A DNA stretch of 64,000 nucleotides from Pollutibacter soli (lineage in GTDB: Bacteria > Bacteroidota > Bacteroidia > Chitinophagales > Chitinophagaceae): contig JARJHS010000007.1 in assembly GCA_029269725.1 (NCBI GenBank), forward strand, positions 248,001-312,000, read 5' to 3'. Of the stretch, positions 26,527-36,012 are shown in pieces; the stretch's first letter is position 1, and every line of letters begins with the position of its first letter. Made by a program: the position numbers and the translations under genes. The notes below the pieces were generated by a model. That model worked only from the letters and a program-made list of their open reading frames with translations, searched no databases and was not told the origin of the DNA.

Positions 26527-27771
26527 ATGGATCAGTCAAATAGGATTACAAATTATCACTGGGTTTTGTTTGCCGTATGTTTCATGGGAACTGTTTTCGC
26601 AGGAACTATTTCGACATTGATGTCGGTGTATTTACCTGTGGCTGTTCGCGACCTGATGGGAGAACAAACTGAGGACAGGTTGAACACCATCAGTGCCTAT
26701 ATCAACAGTGTATTTATCATTGGCGGCGCCATCGGTGGATTTGTCTGTGGCATGATCAGTGATCGATGGGGAAGGAAAGCGGGTTTGCTTTTTTCAATTG
26801 CTGTATATGGAATTTCTGCTGCTTTCACAGGTCTAATGCCTGCATGGTGGGGTGTCGTGATCTGCAGACTGATCAGTGGTTTTGGTCTGGGCGGAGTTCT
26901 TGTTACTACAGTGACAATACTGATGGAAGAGTGGCCGGAAAAATCAAGGGCAATATATATCGGCATCCTCTCTATATCAATTCCTATTGGCATTTTTTCG
27001 GCAGGTCTTATCGATTATTTTGTTTCATCATGGCGCCAGGCATTTGCTGTTGGCTTACTCCCTATCATTATAGCTTTGATTGGTGCAAAGGTGATACGCG
27101 AATCAGATCAATGGAAAAGCAGGCGGAAACTTACAATTGCAGGAGAAGAATCAAACAATGAAATATTTGCCGGACCTAACCGCAACAGACTTGTTCTCGG
27201 TTCTGTAGTGTTCGGAACCATGCTGATCGGGCTTTGGGCAATATTTTCCTGGCTTCCGACTTGGATACAAACACTGGTGATCACGGGAGATGCTCAGAAG
27301 GAAAGAGGCATCAGCATGATGATGCTGGGCATGGGAGGATTGATTGGTGGATTCATCTCCGGGTGGCTGATGAATGCCATGGGTACCCGAAAAGCAATGC
27401 TTCTCTGTTTTGCAGTCTGTTCGGTATTGTCATTCATCCTGTTCAAGACGAATCATCTTTTCAGCAATCTCATTTATATAGAAATTTTCGTCCTGTCTTT
27501 GTTCTTCGGGATAAGCCAGGGTGTGTTATCTGTATATATTCCTGCACTCTTTCCTGTCCCTGTTCGCGGCACAGCTACTGGTTTTTGTTTTAATGCAGGC
27601 CGGATTCTTACCGCGCTTGCTGTGTTGTTTGTAGGTGTACTGGTTACAACAATGGGTGGTTATGGTCACGCACTTTTCATTTTCTCAGCAGTTTTCTGGA
27701 TAGGTTTTTTAGTGATGGCTCTGAACAGAGAAACTAAGCCATCACTAAATAAGGAGGCTGCGATTAAGTAA
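26527..27771 (+). CDS. MFS transporter
   Basis: A 414-residue major facilitator with twelve predicted helices. The loop 2-3 signature is present as GMISDRWGRKAGLLFS, and the general look (FGLGGVLVTTVTILMEEWPEKSRA) is closest to the aromatic-acid and sugar/metabolite symporter branches. It starts two bases after AhpD-like protein 3 and is followed 24 bases later by AhpD-like protein 4, so it is very likely co-expressed. Together with SusC/SusD it suggests a solute brought across both membranes. Substrate unknown. Confidence 0.9.
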   Translation: MDQSNRITNYHWVLFAVCFMGTVFAGTISTLMSVYLPVAVRDLMGEQTEDRLNTISAYINSVFIIGGAIGGFVCGMISDRWGRKAGLLFSIAVYGISAAFTGLMPAWWGVVICRLISGFGLGGVLVTTVTILMEEWPEKSRAIYIGILSISIPIGIFSAGLIDYFVSSWRQAFAVGLLPIIIALIGAKVIRESDQWKSRRKLTIAGEESNNEIFAGPNRNRLVLGSVVFGTMLIGLWAIFSWLPTWIQTLVITGDAQKERGISMMMLGMGGLIGGFISGWLMNAMGTRKAMLLCFAVCSVLSFILFKTNHLFSNLIYIEIFVLSLFFGISQGVLSVYIPALFPVPVRGTATGFCFNAGRILTALAVLFVGVLVTTMGGYGHALFIFSAVFWIGFLVMALNRETKPSLNKEAAIK

Positions 27772-27795
27772 ACAGAAATCAAAAGAACAAAAGTT

Positions 27796-28335
27796 ATGGC
27801 TCATATAAATTTAAAAGAAGGTGTTCCGGGGATTAAAAGTCTGGCATTGTTTCGCCCGGAAACCGGCAAACCTTTATACGCTTTAGTAGAAATCCTGCTG
27901 CATGGTCCTTCACCATTAACAAAAGACGAAAGAGAACTTGTTGCTTCCTATGTTTCATATCAGAACAATTGTATGTTTTGTTATCAGAGTCACAGCGCTG
28001 CAGCAAGAAGACTTTATGGTGCTGCAGATTTCATCGTTTCAGAAGTAATAAATGACATCGATACAGCAGGTATAAGTGATAAATTAAAGTCTTTACTGCG
28101 CATCGCTGATAAAGTGAGAATCTCAGGTTCCGCTGTACTTCCGCATGATGTGGAAGAGGCAAAAAATCATGGTGCGTCCGACCGCGAAATACACGATACT
28201 GTTCTCATCGCTGCCACATTTTGCATGTTTAATCGATATGTGGATGGATTGAATTCATTCACGCCTTCTGATAGAGATGTTTACGATGAAATGAGTAAAC
28301 GAATGGTGCAGGGATATGTTCTTCAAACCCATTAG
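27796..28335 (+). CDS. AhpD-like protein 4
   Basis: A 179-residue paralogue with E46-E47 region DERELVASYVSY, C59-MF-C62 and H66. It is the closest relative of the cysteine-less protein 1 (shared PGIKSLA.FRP.TGKPL and SHSAAARRLYGAADF versus GHAAAARRMYGAAGF), so it shows what protein 1 lost. It sits between the transporter and the MetE-like gene. Confidence 0.88.
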   Translation: MAHINLKEGVPGIKSLALFRPETGKPLYALVEILLHGPSPLTKDERELVASYVSYQNNCMFCYQSHSAAARRLYGAADFIVSEVINDIDTAGISDKLKSLLRIADKVRISGSAVLPHDVEEAKNHGASDREIHDTVLIAATFCMFNRYVDGLNSFTPSDRDVYDEMSKRMVQGYVLQTH

Positions 28336-28355
28336 TCACAACAAAATTTTTGAAA

Positions 28356-29438
28356 ATGAGAATCAGAACTGAACCTATAGGTAGTATACCAAGGCCTGCA
28401 GCACTCCTTTCAGGAATGCAGGCTTATGTCAACGGGGAATTGAATGCTTCCGGATTGCAAGCTCTGTTTGATGCTGCCTTGCGCGATACCATTGCAAGAT
28501 TGGAAGCAACAGGCTCGCCTGTGATTACTGATGGCGAGCAAACCAAACCCAGCTTCGCTACTTATCCGATCGCAACTGCCACAAACATTTCGGCAGATGG
28601 AGTCGTGATTCCATTTGCTGACGGACATACCAGGCAATTACCGAAACTTTCGGCTGGCCCGTTCCGTTATACCGCTTTTGCTGCCGAATACCTGAAAAAA
28701 GCAAGACAGTTAACAACATTGCCACTGAAGCAGGCAGTCATTTCCGCATCGGCTTTAAGCCTTTTATATCCCCCAGATGGTCTTGAAGGCTACAGCAGGG
28801 AACAGTTTATCAATGACCTTCTCAATGAAGCAGCGGCGGATATACGAAACTGTTTCAAAGCCGGGGCATATAATGTTCAGATTGATTTTACGGAAGCAAG
28901 ATTGTCTTTGAAACTCGATCCTTCGGGCGGAATACTGAAAGCATTTATTGATCTGAACAACCAGGTGTTAAGTCGTTTTTCAGAGGAGGAAAGGCAGCTT
29001 ATCGGTGTGCACAGCTGTCCCGGCGGAGACCATGATTCAACTCATAGCGCAGATATTCCATACAAGGATTTACTTCCTGAGTTATTCAGATTGAATGTGG
29101 GATCATTTTATCTGGAATACGCCGGGGAAGTAGATAAGCAATCGGTTTTAAAGTCAATCAGGGAAAATCTTAAACCAAATCATACCATATTTCTCGGTGT
29201 CACAAACGTACTTAAACCAAGGGTGGAGTCGCCAGAGGAAATCCGCGATTTTATCCTGGAAGCTTCTGAAATTATTCCGGTCGCCCAGCTTGCATCAACA
29301 GACGATTGTGGCTTTTCTCCTTTTGCTGATGATGATTCAACAGCCAGAGAAATTGCGTTTGAAAAAATAGGTGCGCGCGTGCGTGGTACTGCGTTGGCTG
29401 AAGAGGTTCTTTCTAAAAAACAATACACTACATCCTAA
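28356..29438 (+). CDS. MetE-like zinc methyltransferase homologue
   Basis: A protein of about 360 residues matching the C-terminal catalytic half of cobalamin-independent methionine synthase. The zinc ligands are visible: GVHSC (His and Cys), FYLEYAG (Glu) and TDDCGFS (Cys). The N-terminal half of true MetE is absent, as in the many short homologues that use other methyl or alkyl donors or acceptors; epoxyalkane:coenzyme M transferase belongs to this superfamily. A TTG at 28,350 could add two residues. It is 20 bases after AhpD-like 4 and 10 before AhpD-like 5. A thiol-alkylation role is inference. Confidence 0.85.
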   Translation: MRIRTEPIGSIPRPAALLSGMQAYVNGELNASGLQALFDAALRDTIARLEATGSPVITDGEQTKPSFATYPIATATNISADGVVIPFADGHTRQLPKLSAGPFRYTAFAAEYLKKARQLTTLPLKQAVISASALSLLYPPDGLEGYSREQFINDLLNEAAADIRNCFKAGAYNVQIDFTEARLSLKLDPSGGILKAFIDLNNQVLSRFSEEERQLIGVHSCPGGDHDSTHSADIPYKDLLPELFRLNVGSFYLEYAGEVDKQSVLKSIRENLKPNHTIFLGVTNVLKPRVESPEEIRDFILEASEIIPVAQLASTDDCGFSPFADDDSTAREIAFEKIGARVRGTALAEEVLSKKQYTTS

Positions 29439-29448
29439 TAAATTCCAT

Positions 29449-30009
29449 ATGCCACACATTGATTTTAAAAATGATTTTCCCGGTATCCGCAGTGCGATGG
29501 CATACAGGCCGGAGACTGCTGAACCGATGGGAGTACTTGCAGAATTGCTTTTGCGTGATGATGAGGGTATGAGCCGTGCTGATCGTGAACTCATCGGCAC
29601 TTATGTATCCCACCTCAATGATTGTTTTTACTGCAATTATTCACACGGCGCAATTGCATGCATTTATCTGGGCGGTGATGAAGAACTGGTAAACCAGGTA
29701 AGAGAAGATTTCACAAAAGCGGCCATATCTGAAAAACTCAAATCGCTGCTGAATATCGCGCGAAAAGTTCAGCAATCAGGCAAAGCGGTTTTAGCAGAAG
29801 ATATAGCAGATGCAAAAACCGCCGGCGCATCGGATCGTGATATTCATGATACGGTTTTAATCGCGGCCGCTTTCTGCATGTTTAATCGCTACGTTGATGG
29901 ACTCGCGACAGTTACACCAACTGATATGTCATCCTATCCTAAACGTGCCATGCAAATAGTAGAAAACGGATACGGATCACATGTGTTCAAAAACAAGCAA
30001 CCAGCCTAA
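29449..30009 (+). CDS. AhpD-like protein 5
   Basis: A 186-residue paralogue with E47, C59-FY-C62 and H66 and the DIHDTVLIAAAFCMFNRYVDGL block. The start is set at ATG 29,449 (MPHIDFKND) from alignment to the other copies; the frame continues 26 codons upstream but overlaps the MetE-like gene. It ends 47 bases before susC, the widest gap in the run. Confidence 0.88.
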   Translation: MPHIDFKNDFPGIRSAMAYRPETAEPMGVLAELLLRDDEGMSRADRELIGTYVSHLNDCFYCNYSHGAIACIYLGGDEELVNQVREDFTKAAISEKLKSLLNIARKVQQSGKAVLAEDIADAKTAGASDRDIHDTVLIAAAFCMFNRYVDGLATVTPTDMSSYPKRAMQIVENGYGSHVFKNKQPA

Positions 30010-30056
30010 GCCAACTATACCAACAACAACCAAAATCATCCAAGACTAATTGACAT

Positions 30057-33020
30057 ATGAAATTGAAATCAAAACAATTGCCACTTCGATTCGGTGCATT
30101 GATTGCCTTAGTAGGAATCGTGCTGCAACTCATGCCTTTTACTTCAACAGCACAGGAAAAAATCGTTATAGGCAGAGTGAACGACAAATTCGGTGCCCCT
30201 GTAGCAGGAGTTTCTGTTACTATCGGCAATACAAACCGCGGTACTACAACTGATGCAGCAGGAAGCTTTTCTATTTCTGCAGCACCGGGCGCAACACTCA
30301 ACTTCAGCATTACAGGTTATAAATCTCAACAGTTGAAAGTTGGGACGGAAGAAACTATCAACATTACATTAGAGGAAGACGTGGCCAGGCTCGATGAAGT
30401 AATTGTTACCGGGTTAACGACAAACGTTAAACGAAGTAATCTTTCCAATACAGTGGCTACAATTTCCAATAAGCAGCTCGTTGGAATTGCTCCTGCACAG
30501 ACATTGGACGCTGCGATCAACGGAAAAATTTCCGGTGCCTATATCAATGCCAACAGTGGTTCGCCCGGGGGAGGTATAACCGTGAAATTACGCGGGGTTA
30601 CTTCTGTGTACGGCAACACGCAGCCGCTGTATGTTATTGATGGGGTATTTGTGGATAACTCGGCAATTTCATCCGGGCTAAATACAGTGACCAACGCAGC
30701 GCCTGGCGCCGTAACATCGAACCAGGATAATGCTTCCAACAGGATTGCCGACATCAGGGCTGAAGATATCGAACACATAGAAATTCTGAAAGGCGCTTCT
30801 GCTTCTGCAATTTATGGTTCGAAAGCTGCGGCAGGGGTGATTCTTATCACAACGAAAAAAGGAAAACAGGGCCGTACACGTATTAATTTTTCCCAGGATA
30901 TCGGGGTCGTTACTGTTCGTCACCTGATGGGTCTCCGCCCGATGACGGAGCAGGCTGTAGGTATGATGGGTTGGGATATGGCAGAGTTCAAAGCTGCGGA
31001 AGCTGCCGGGAAAATTTACGATTACGAAAAAGAAATTTTTGGCGAAACAGGTTTCCTGACCAACAGCGTACTTAGTCTTACAGGCGGCACAGAAAAGACC
31101 ACTTTTTATTTTTCCGGAGCTTATCGCAAAGAGGATGGAATTGTAAAAAGAACAGGATATGAAAATACGGGCTTCAGGCTTAATGTTGATCATCGTTTAA
31201 GTGATCGGGTTAAACTTGGACTTACTACTAACTATATTCATTCCTCTGCCGATCGTGGATTGCAGGGTAATGATAATACCGGTATCACATTGGGTATTGC
31301 ACTCTCTTCGACTCCAAGCTTTACTGAACTGCATCCTGACGCGAATGGCAACTATCCGCGCAACAGATATGCTGCGTCAAATCCATTGGAAACGAGAGAT
31401 AAGATGCGTAATAATGAAACAACCGATCGCTTTATCAGCGGTCTGACTTTCGACGCATTATTACAACAATCGGTGAAATCAAATACAAGGTTAATTGTTC
31501 GTGGCGGTCTTGATTTTTATAATCAGCAGACGGATCTGCAGTTCCCTTCTTCATTGCAGTTCCAGGAAATCAACAAAGGAACTTCCATACAGGGATTTAC
31601 AAAGAACATCAACACGAACTACATCGCTTCATTGATCAATCAGCTGAGGCCGTCTGAACATCTGTTGTTGACTACTTCCATTGGGGCTACACAGGAAACA
31701 AGGAATTTCAATAACCTGATCAATGTCGCTACACAAGTGATTTCCGGCCAGTCGAATGTTGACCAGGCTGGTGCCCTGACTGCAACACAGTTCAGAACAA
31801 AAGTGCAGGACAATGGATTTTTTGTTCAGGAAGAAGCGCTGATTAAAGATGCGATCAGTTTAACTGCCGGTATTCGTTTTGATTGTTCCAGCAATAACGG
31901 TGATACAGAGAAATTTTATGCTTATCCAAAAGCAGGTGCTTCGGTTAACCTTACACGTTTGGGGCTCTTCGATGGCGGGATAATGGATAACCTAAAAATT
32001 CGTGCTGCTTACGGGCAGGCGGGTAACTCTCCGGCTTATGGAAGTAAGTTCACCACGATGGCAGTTTCAAACATTGGCGGATTGCCGGGATCGGTGGTGA
32101 ATGTACAACGCGGCGAACCTAACATCGAACCGGAACGCCAGACTGAATTCGAAGCAGGGGTTGATTTCAGTTTCTTCCGAGGTCGTCTCGGATTTGAACT
32201 GACTTATTACAACAAAACCATTTTTGATTTTCTCCTGCTGAGAACATTGCCTGCATCTTCTGGTTTTACAACACAATGGGTGAATGCCGGTGATCTCCGC
32301 AACCAGGGAGTTGAACTTGGATTGTCTGCACAACCAGTAGCCACTCAGAATTTCAAATGGAATACGACAGTCAATTTCTGGTTGAACAGGTCAAAAGTTA
32401 CCAGGCTGGATATTCCACCGGTGGTATTGGGATCATTTGGTGAAGTGTTGGGTGTATTCAGAATTGAAGAAGGAAAATCTGCAACACAGATTGTTGGGTT
32501 GACAGATGAACCTGGATATATGCCTCCGGTAAAAGCGTGGGGCAACCAGGAACCTACTTTCCAGATGAATACATTTAATGAGATTACTTATAAAAATAAA
32601 CTCAGCTTTCGTTTCCTGGTACATTGGAAAAAAGGCGGACAGAACGTGAACCTTACACGTATGCAGTATGTGTTCGGTGGTATGTGGAGAGACTGGGATA
32701 AGGATGATAACAAATCCGGTATGCCGGATGGTCTTGAAGCAATCATGACGGTGGGTTCAACAGCCCGTGAATTCATTCAGAACTCGGATTATCTCCGCGT
32801 ACGCGAAATGGGATTGTATTATGCGTTTGATAAACTTCCTGTGAAAGCGATCAAAAGATTCTCCATCGGGGTTTCGCTAAATAATTTTATCACGTTCACC
32901 AAGTATGATTCTTATGATCCGGAGGCGTCGAATTTCGGAACAGGCTTCTCATCCGGTATCGATGTTCTTCCTTACCCGGCGTCCAAACGTGCAACATTGC
33001 ATTTGTCATTTGATTTCTAA
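30057..33020 (+). CDS. SusC/RagA-type TonB-dependent outer-membrane receptor
   Basis: A 987-residue receptor: signal peptide (about 1-32, ...STAQ), a carboxypeptidase-regulatory-like domain (about 36-110, GRVNDKFGAPVAGVSVTI), the SusC plug start ARLDEVIVTG, the plug proper with PLYVIDGVFVDN and EILKGASASAIYGSKAAAGVI, and a long barrel. With the SusD partner 18 bases downstream it would form a lidded importer for ligands too large or scarce for porins. No glycoside hydrolase or protease gene is nearby, so a glycan substrate is not supported. Confidence 0.95.
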   Translation: MKLKSKQLPLRFGALIALVGIVLQLMPFTSTAQEKIVIGRVNDKFGAPVAGVSVTIGNTNRGTTTDAAGSFSISAAPGATLNFSITGYKSQQLKVGTEETINITLEEDVARLDEVIVTGLTTNVKRSNLSNTVATISNKQLVGIAPAQTLDAAINGKISGAYINANSGSPGGGITVKLRGVTSVYGNTQPLYVIDGVFVDNSAISSGLNTVTNAAPGAVTSNQDNASNRIADIRAEDIEHIEILKGASASAIYGSKAAAGVILITTKKGKQGRTRINFSQDIGVVTVRHLMGLRPMTEQAVGMMGWDMAEFKAAEAAGKIYDYEKEIFGETGFLTNSVLSLTGGTEKTTFYFSGAYRKEDGIVKRTGYENTGFRLNVDHRLSDRVKLGLTTNYIHSSADRGLQGNDNTGITLGIALSSTPSFTELHPDANGNYPRNRYAASNPLETRDKMRNNETTDRFISGLTFDALLQQSVKSNTRLIVRGGLDFYNQQTDLQFPSSLQFQEINKGTSIQGFTKNINTNYIASLINQLRPSEHLLLTTSIGATQETRNFNNLINVATQVISGQSNVDQAGALTATQFRTKVQDNGFFVQEEALIKDAISLTAGIRFDCSSNNGDTEKFYAYPKAGASVNLTRLGLFDGGIMDNLKIRAAYGQAGNSPAYGSKFTTMAVSNIGGLPGSVVNVQRGEPNIEPERQTEFEAGVDFSFFRGRLGFELTYYNKTIFDFLLLRTLPASSGFTTQWVNAGDLRNQGVELGLSAQPVATQNFKWNTTVNFWLNRSKVTRLDIPPVVLGSFGEVLGVFRIEEGKSATQIVGLTDEPGYMPPVKAWGNQEPTFQMNTFNEITYKNKLSFRFLVHWKKGGQNVNLTRMQYVFGGMWRDWDKDDNKSGMPDGLEAIMTVGSTAREFIQNSDYLRVREMGLYYAFDKLPVKAIKRFSIGVSLNNFITFTKYDSYDPEASNFGTGFSSGIDVLPYPASKRATLHLSFDF

Positions 33021-33038
33021 ACACAGATCACCATTGAT

Positions 33039-34337
33039 ATGAAACATTTTTCAAAATATATCCTGATTTTAGTTTTAACAGCAACAGGGATTTCCTGCTC
33101 AAAAGATTACGGCAATCTGAATGGACCCTCCGTAGAAGGTTATCTAAAAAATGCAACAAAGGATCAGCTGAACAACCTGGTAACAGGTACTGAATCTGCA
33201 CTAAGAAATAATCTAAGTCTGTACCTGGATGATATCGGCGTAATCGGTCGCGAGATTTATCGCATTTCAGGTTCTGAGCCTCGCTTTACAACGGATTTGT
33301 TGGGTGCGGCTGACGCCCAATTGAGTAACAACGCATTTTATATCACCAACACCTGGTCCTCAAAATATCGTGTTGTAAAAAATGCAAATATCCTGATTGA
33401 CGCTGCGATCAATTCCACTACAATTACAGAACCACAGCGCAAAGCCTATATCGGATTTGCGAAAACAATCAAAGCTTACCAGTTACTGCTGATTTCAAAC
33501 CTCACGTACCAGAATGGAATACGTGTAAATGTTGCAGATCCTGAAAACCTCGGTCCGATCGAAACATACGATAACGCTTTAACTGCAATAGCCGGGATCC
33601 TGGATGAAGCAAAAACGGATCTGGCCGGGAGCGAGGTTGTATTCAGGCTTTCTAATGGTTTTGCTGGATTATCAGATGCAGCAGGATTGGTTAAATTCAA
33701 CCGAGCGATATCAGCGCGTGTTGCGATTTATCGTAAACAATGGGCGCAGTCACTGACCGCACTCAACGAATCATTTTTCAATCTGAACGGAAACCTGAAT
33801 TTCGGCGTGTATCATGTATTTGGAACAGGTTCAGGAGATCAGTTGAATCAGTCTTTCTTTCCGCAAAACCAGAATGGAGAAAATCGTTTGGCACATCCAT
33901 CATTTGCTGCAGATATAACGCCCGGGGATGACCGAATTGCAAAAGCATCACTTCGTAATGAGCCAGTCACTAATAGCGGGCTCACCAGTGATCGTGATGT
34001 CTGGGTATATACGAATGCAACCGATCCTTTGGGAATGATCCGTAATGAAGAACTGATCCTGATCTATGCTGAAGCGAAAATTCAAACGAATGCATTACCT
34101 GATGCAGTGACTGCAATTAATATCATCAGAGATAAACATAATCTTACTCCATATGGTGGAGCTGTAACTGTTCAGGCATTAACGACTGAGATGTTACGTC
34201 AACGCAGATATTCATTGTTTGCCGAGGGCCATCGCTGGCTGGATGTACGTCGCTATGATTTGTTGAATACCTTGCCGATTGACCGTCCTGATGATAATGT
34301 GTGGTCACAATTTCCTTTACCATTAACTGAAAACTAA
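33039..34337 (+). CDS. SusD/RagB-type substrate-binding lipoprotein
   Basis: A 432-residue lipoprotein: signal ending TGISC with Cys20 lipidated. The middle carries helical repeats of the SusD type (SSKYRVVKNANILIDAAI) and the C-terminal domain the usual ILIYAEAKIQTN, AINIIRDKHNL and RRYSLFAEGHRWLDVRRYD. It lies on the cell surface and closes over the SusC barrel. At 432 residues it is short for the family. AhpD-like protein 6 starts 12 bases after it. Confidence 0.94.
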   Translation: MKHFSKYILILVLTATGISCSKDYGNLNGPSVEGYLKNATKDQLNNLVTGTESALRNNLSLYLDDIGVIGREIYRISGSEPRFTTDLLGAADAQLSNNAFYITNTWSSKYRVVKNANILIDAAINSTTITEPQRKAYIGFAKTIKAYQLLLISNLTYQNGIRVNVADPENLGPIETYDNALTAIAGILDEAKTDLAGSEVVFRLSNGFAGLSDAAGLVKFNRAISARVAIYRKQWAQSLTALNESFFNLNGNLNFGVYHVFGTGSGDQLNQSFFPQNQNGENRLAHPSFAADITPGDDRIAKASLRNEPVTNSGLTSDRDVWVYTNATDPLGMIRNEELILIYAEAKIQTNALPDAVTAINIIRDKHNLTPYGGAVTVQALTTEMLRQRRYSLFAEGHRWLDVRRYDLLNTLPIDRPDDNVWSQFPLPLTEN

Positions 34338-34349
34338 TAACAACCAGCC

Positions 34350-34889
34350 ATGGCACATATTGATCTGAAAAACGATTTACCCGGGATTCGCGGGCTGATG
34401 AGTTACCGTCCTGAAACAGCAGCACCGCTGAATTTGCTTGCGGAGATTCTGTTAAGGTCTGATAATAGTTTATCCCGTGGCGACCGGGAACTGATCGGAG
34501 CATATGTGTCATGGCTGAATAATTGTAATTTCTGCCAGATGGTGCATAGCGGTATGGCTCAATACTACCTGCAGTGTGATTCTGATTTTATACAATCCGT
34601 AAAAGCCGATTATGATTCAACTTCGCTTTCACCGAAAATGAAAAGCCTGTTGGCGATCGCAGCGGCTGTACAGAAAGGTGGAAAATCTGTAACCGAAGAA
34701 CATATAAAAACTGCGAGGCAGAACGAAGCGACTGATATGGAAATTCATGACACTGTGCTGATCGCCGCGGCCTTTTGTATGTTCAACCGGTATGTGGATG
34801 GACTGGGTACCAAGGTGCCTGATAATCCCTCTTATTTCGTTGAAAGAGCGGCCTACACAGCTGCCCAGGGGTATGCAGATTTTTCCTGA
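34350..34889 (+). CDS. AhpD-like protein 6
   Basis: A 179-residue paralogue with E47, C59-NF-C62 and H66. It is most like protein 2, and both precede the same small envelope gene. It is the last member of the tight run that begins at 25,964; a fresh promoter follows for the next gene. Confidence 0.88.
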   Translation: MAHIDLKNDLPGIRGLMSYRPETAAPLNLLAEILLRSDNSLSRGDRELIGAYVSWLNNCNFCQMVHSGMAQYYLQCDSDFIQSVKADYDSTSLSPKMKSLLAIAAAVQKGGKSVTEEHIKTARQNEATDMEIHDTVLIAAAFCMFNRYVDGLGTKVPDNPSYFVERAAYTAAQGYADFS

Positions 34890-34906
34890 AAAATGGCATT
34901 CAGAAA

Positions 34907-34937
34907 TTGTTCCATTTAATCCCAATTGTTATATTTG
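34907..34937 (+). promoter_or_regulatory. Bacteroidetes-type promoter before the second small envelope gene
   Basis: TTG at 34,907-34,909 and TATATTTG at 34,930-34,937 with a 20-base spacer, an exact match to the consensus. The TTG start codon is 20 bases further on. The sequence from the -7 element to the start is conserved with the copy at 25,193. Confidence 0.65.
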
Positions 34938-34957
34938 TTAACCAACGAACTGCTTTT

Positions 34958-35512
34958 TTGAAGAGAATATTTGCCATATTACTTCTTTCTATTCAGCTGA
35001 TCAGCCTTGGCGGCTATCGGATTTTCTTTAATTATTTGGAAAAGCAGGCATCACTACAGATCGTTGAACGCCTTGACAGTGGCGGGTTTTCAGACAATCA
35101 ACTTATTGAAATTAAAATTCCTTATCCGGTTCCTTATGCAGCGAACTGGGGTGAATACGAACGTTATGATGGTGAGCTTGAATTGAATGGCGAACATTAC
35201 AACTATGTAAAGAGGAAAATGCTCAATGATACCCTTTACCTCTTGTGCATCCCAAACACTGCAAAGAATGAACTGAATATTGCAAAAAAAGAAATCATCG
35301 CCAACCTGAGTGATGTTCAGCTTGCCACATCTTCAAAACAACAAATTCCTTCCAATTTTGTAGTTAAACCTTTCACTACGGAATTCAATCATCAGTTTGA
35401 TTCATTTGAATTTGCAACTGCAATGAATTTGAGCAAATCAGTTTATTCTGAGTTCAAATCAGCGACAATAGAAATATTTTCTCCTGTTCCTTTCCAGCCT
35501 CCACGCGCTTAA
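34958..35512 (+). CDS. small envelope protein of unknown function, copy 2
   Basis: A 184-residue paralogue of the protein at 25,221, with an N-terminal hydrophobic segment (residues 3-20), GGYRIFF, QIVERLDSGGFS, EIKIPYP, HYNYVKRKM and the C-terminal PFQPPRA. The TTG start is favoured because both copies share it and the preceding bases; upstream frame extension to 34,907 runs through the promoter. The middle third diverges most between the copies. Function unknown. Confidence 0.75.
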   Translation: MKRIFAILLLSIQLISLGGYRIFFNYLEKQASLQIVERLDSGGFSDNQLIEIKIPYPVPYAANWGEYERYDGELELNGEHYNYVKRKMLNDTLYLLCIPNTAKNELNIAKKEIIANLSDVQLATSSKQQIPSNFVVKPFTTEFNHQFDSFEFATAMNLSKSVYSEFKSATIEIFSPVPFQPPRA

Positions 35513-35730
35513 GCTCTACTGATTTCTGTTTACAACTTTAGGTTATACTTCAAAGGGTATTCATTTTTTAAATGAACTATCCGGCGCATTCAGAAATCAA
35601 AATTTCCTTTACTAAACTCACATTTTCTCCGATCTGAATTTGTGAGAATTTCAGACAGAAAAATTATTATTTACAAAAGCGTGGCCTATCGATAAAAAAA
35701 ATAAATAAGCAAAGTTTAATACAGTTAATT

Positions 35731-35996
35731 GGTTAAGATACGCAGGCGGAGTAGTTAACCGGCTGCACAACACAAAAGTTTATTGGTTAAGAAAACAAAC
35801 TATTAATCAACCCGGTGATGTCCATCTACCGCGTTAAGTTTGTGGTTAAGATAAGCAGACGGAGTAGTTAACCGCCTGCACAACACAAAAGTTAATTGGT
35901 TAAGAAAGCAAGCTATTAATCAACCAGGTGATGTCCATCACCAGCGTTTAGTTTGTGGTTAAGATATGCGGGAGGAGTAGTTAACCGCCTGCAAAA
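35731..35996. repeat. 113-bp tandem repeat, 2.3 copies
   Basis: Units begin at 35,731, 35,844 and 35,957, an exact period of 113 bases; the third stops after about 40 bases. Copies 1 and 2 differ at roughly 11 positions by eye. Each carries a GC-rich hairpin (about 8 bp, 9-base loop AGTAGTTAA; in copy 1 at 35,742-35,766) in which each copy has a different single mismatch. No open reading frame runs through it. The flanking bases 35,513-35,730 hold nothing else recognisable. Confidence 0.8.
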
Positions 35997-36012
35997 AAGT
36001 CAAAAGGGGAAG

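Noticed and set aside
30057-34337. Polysaccharide-utilisation locus
   Set aside because: SusC/SusD are present but no glycoside hydrolase, lyase or sulfatase and no sigma/anti-sigma or hybrid two-component regulator is nearby.
35731-35996. CRISPR array
   Set aside because: The 113-base tandem units have no spacer sequence between them and no cas genes are near.
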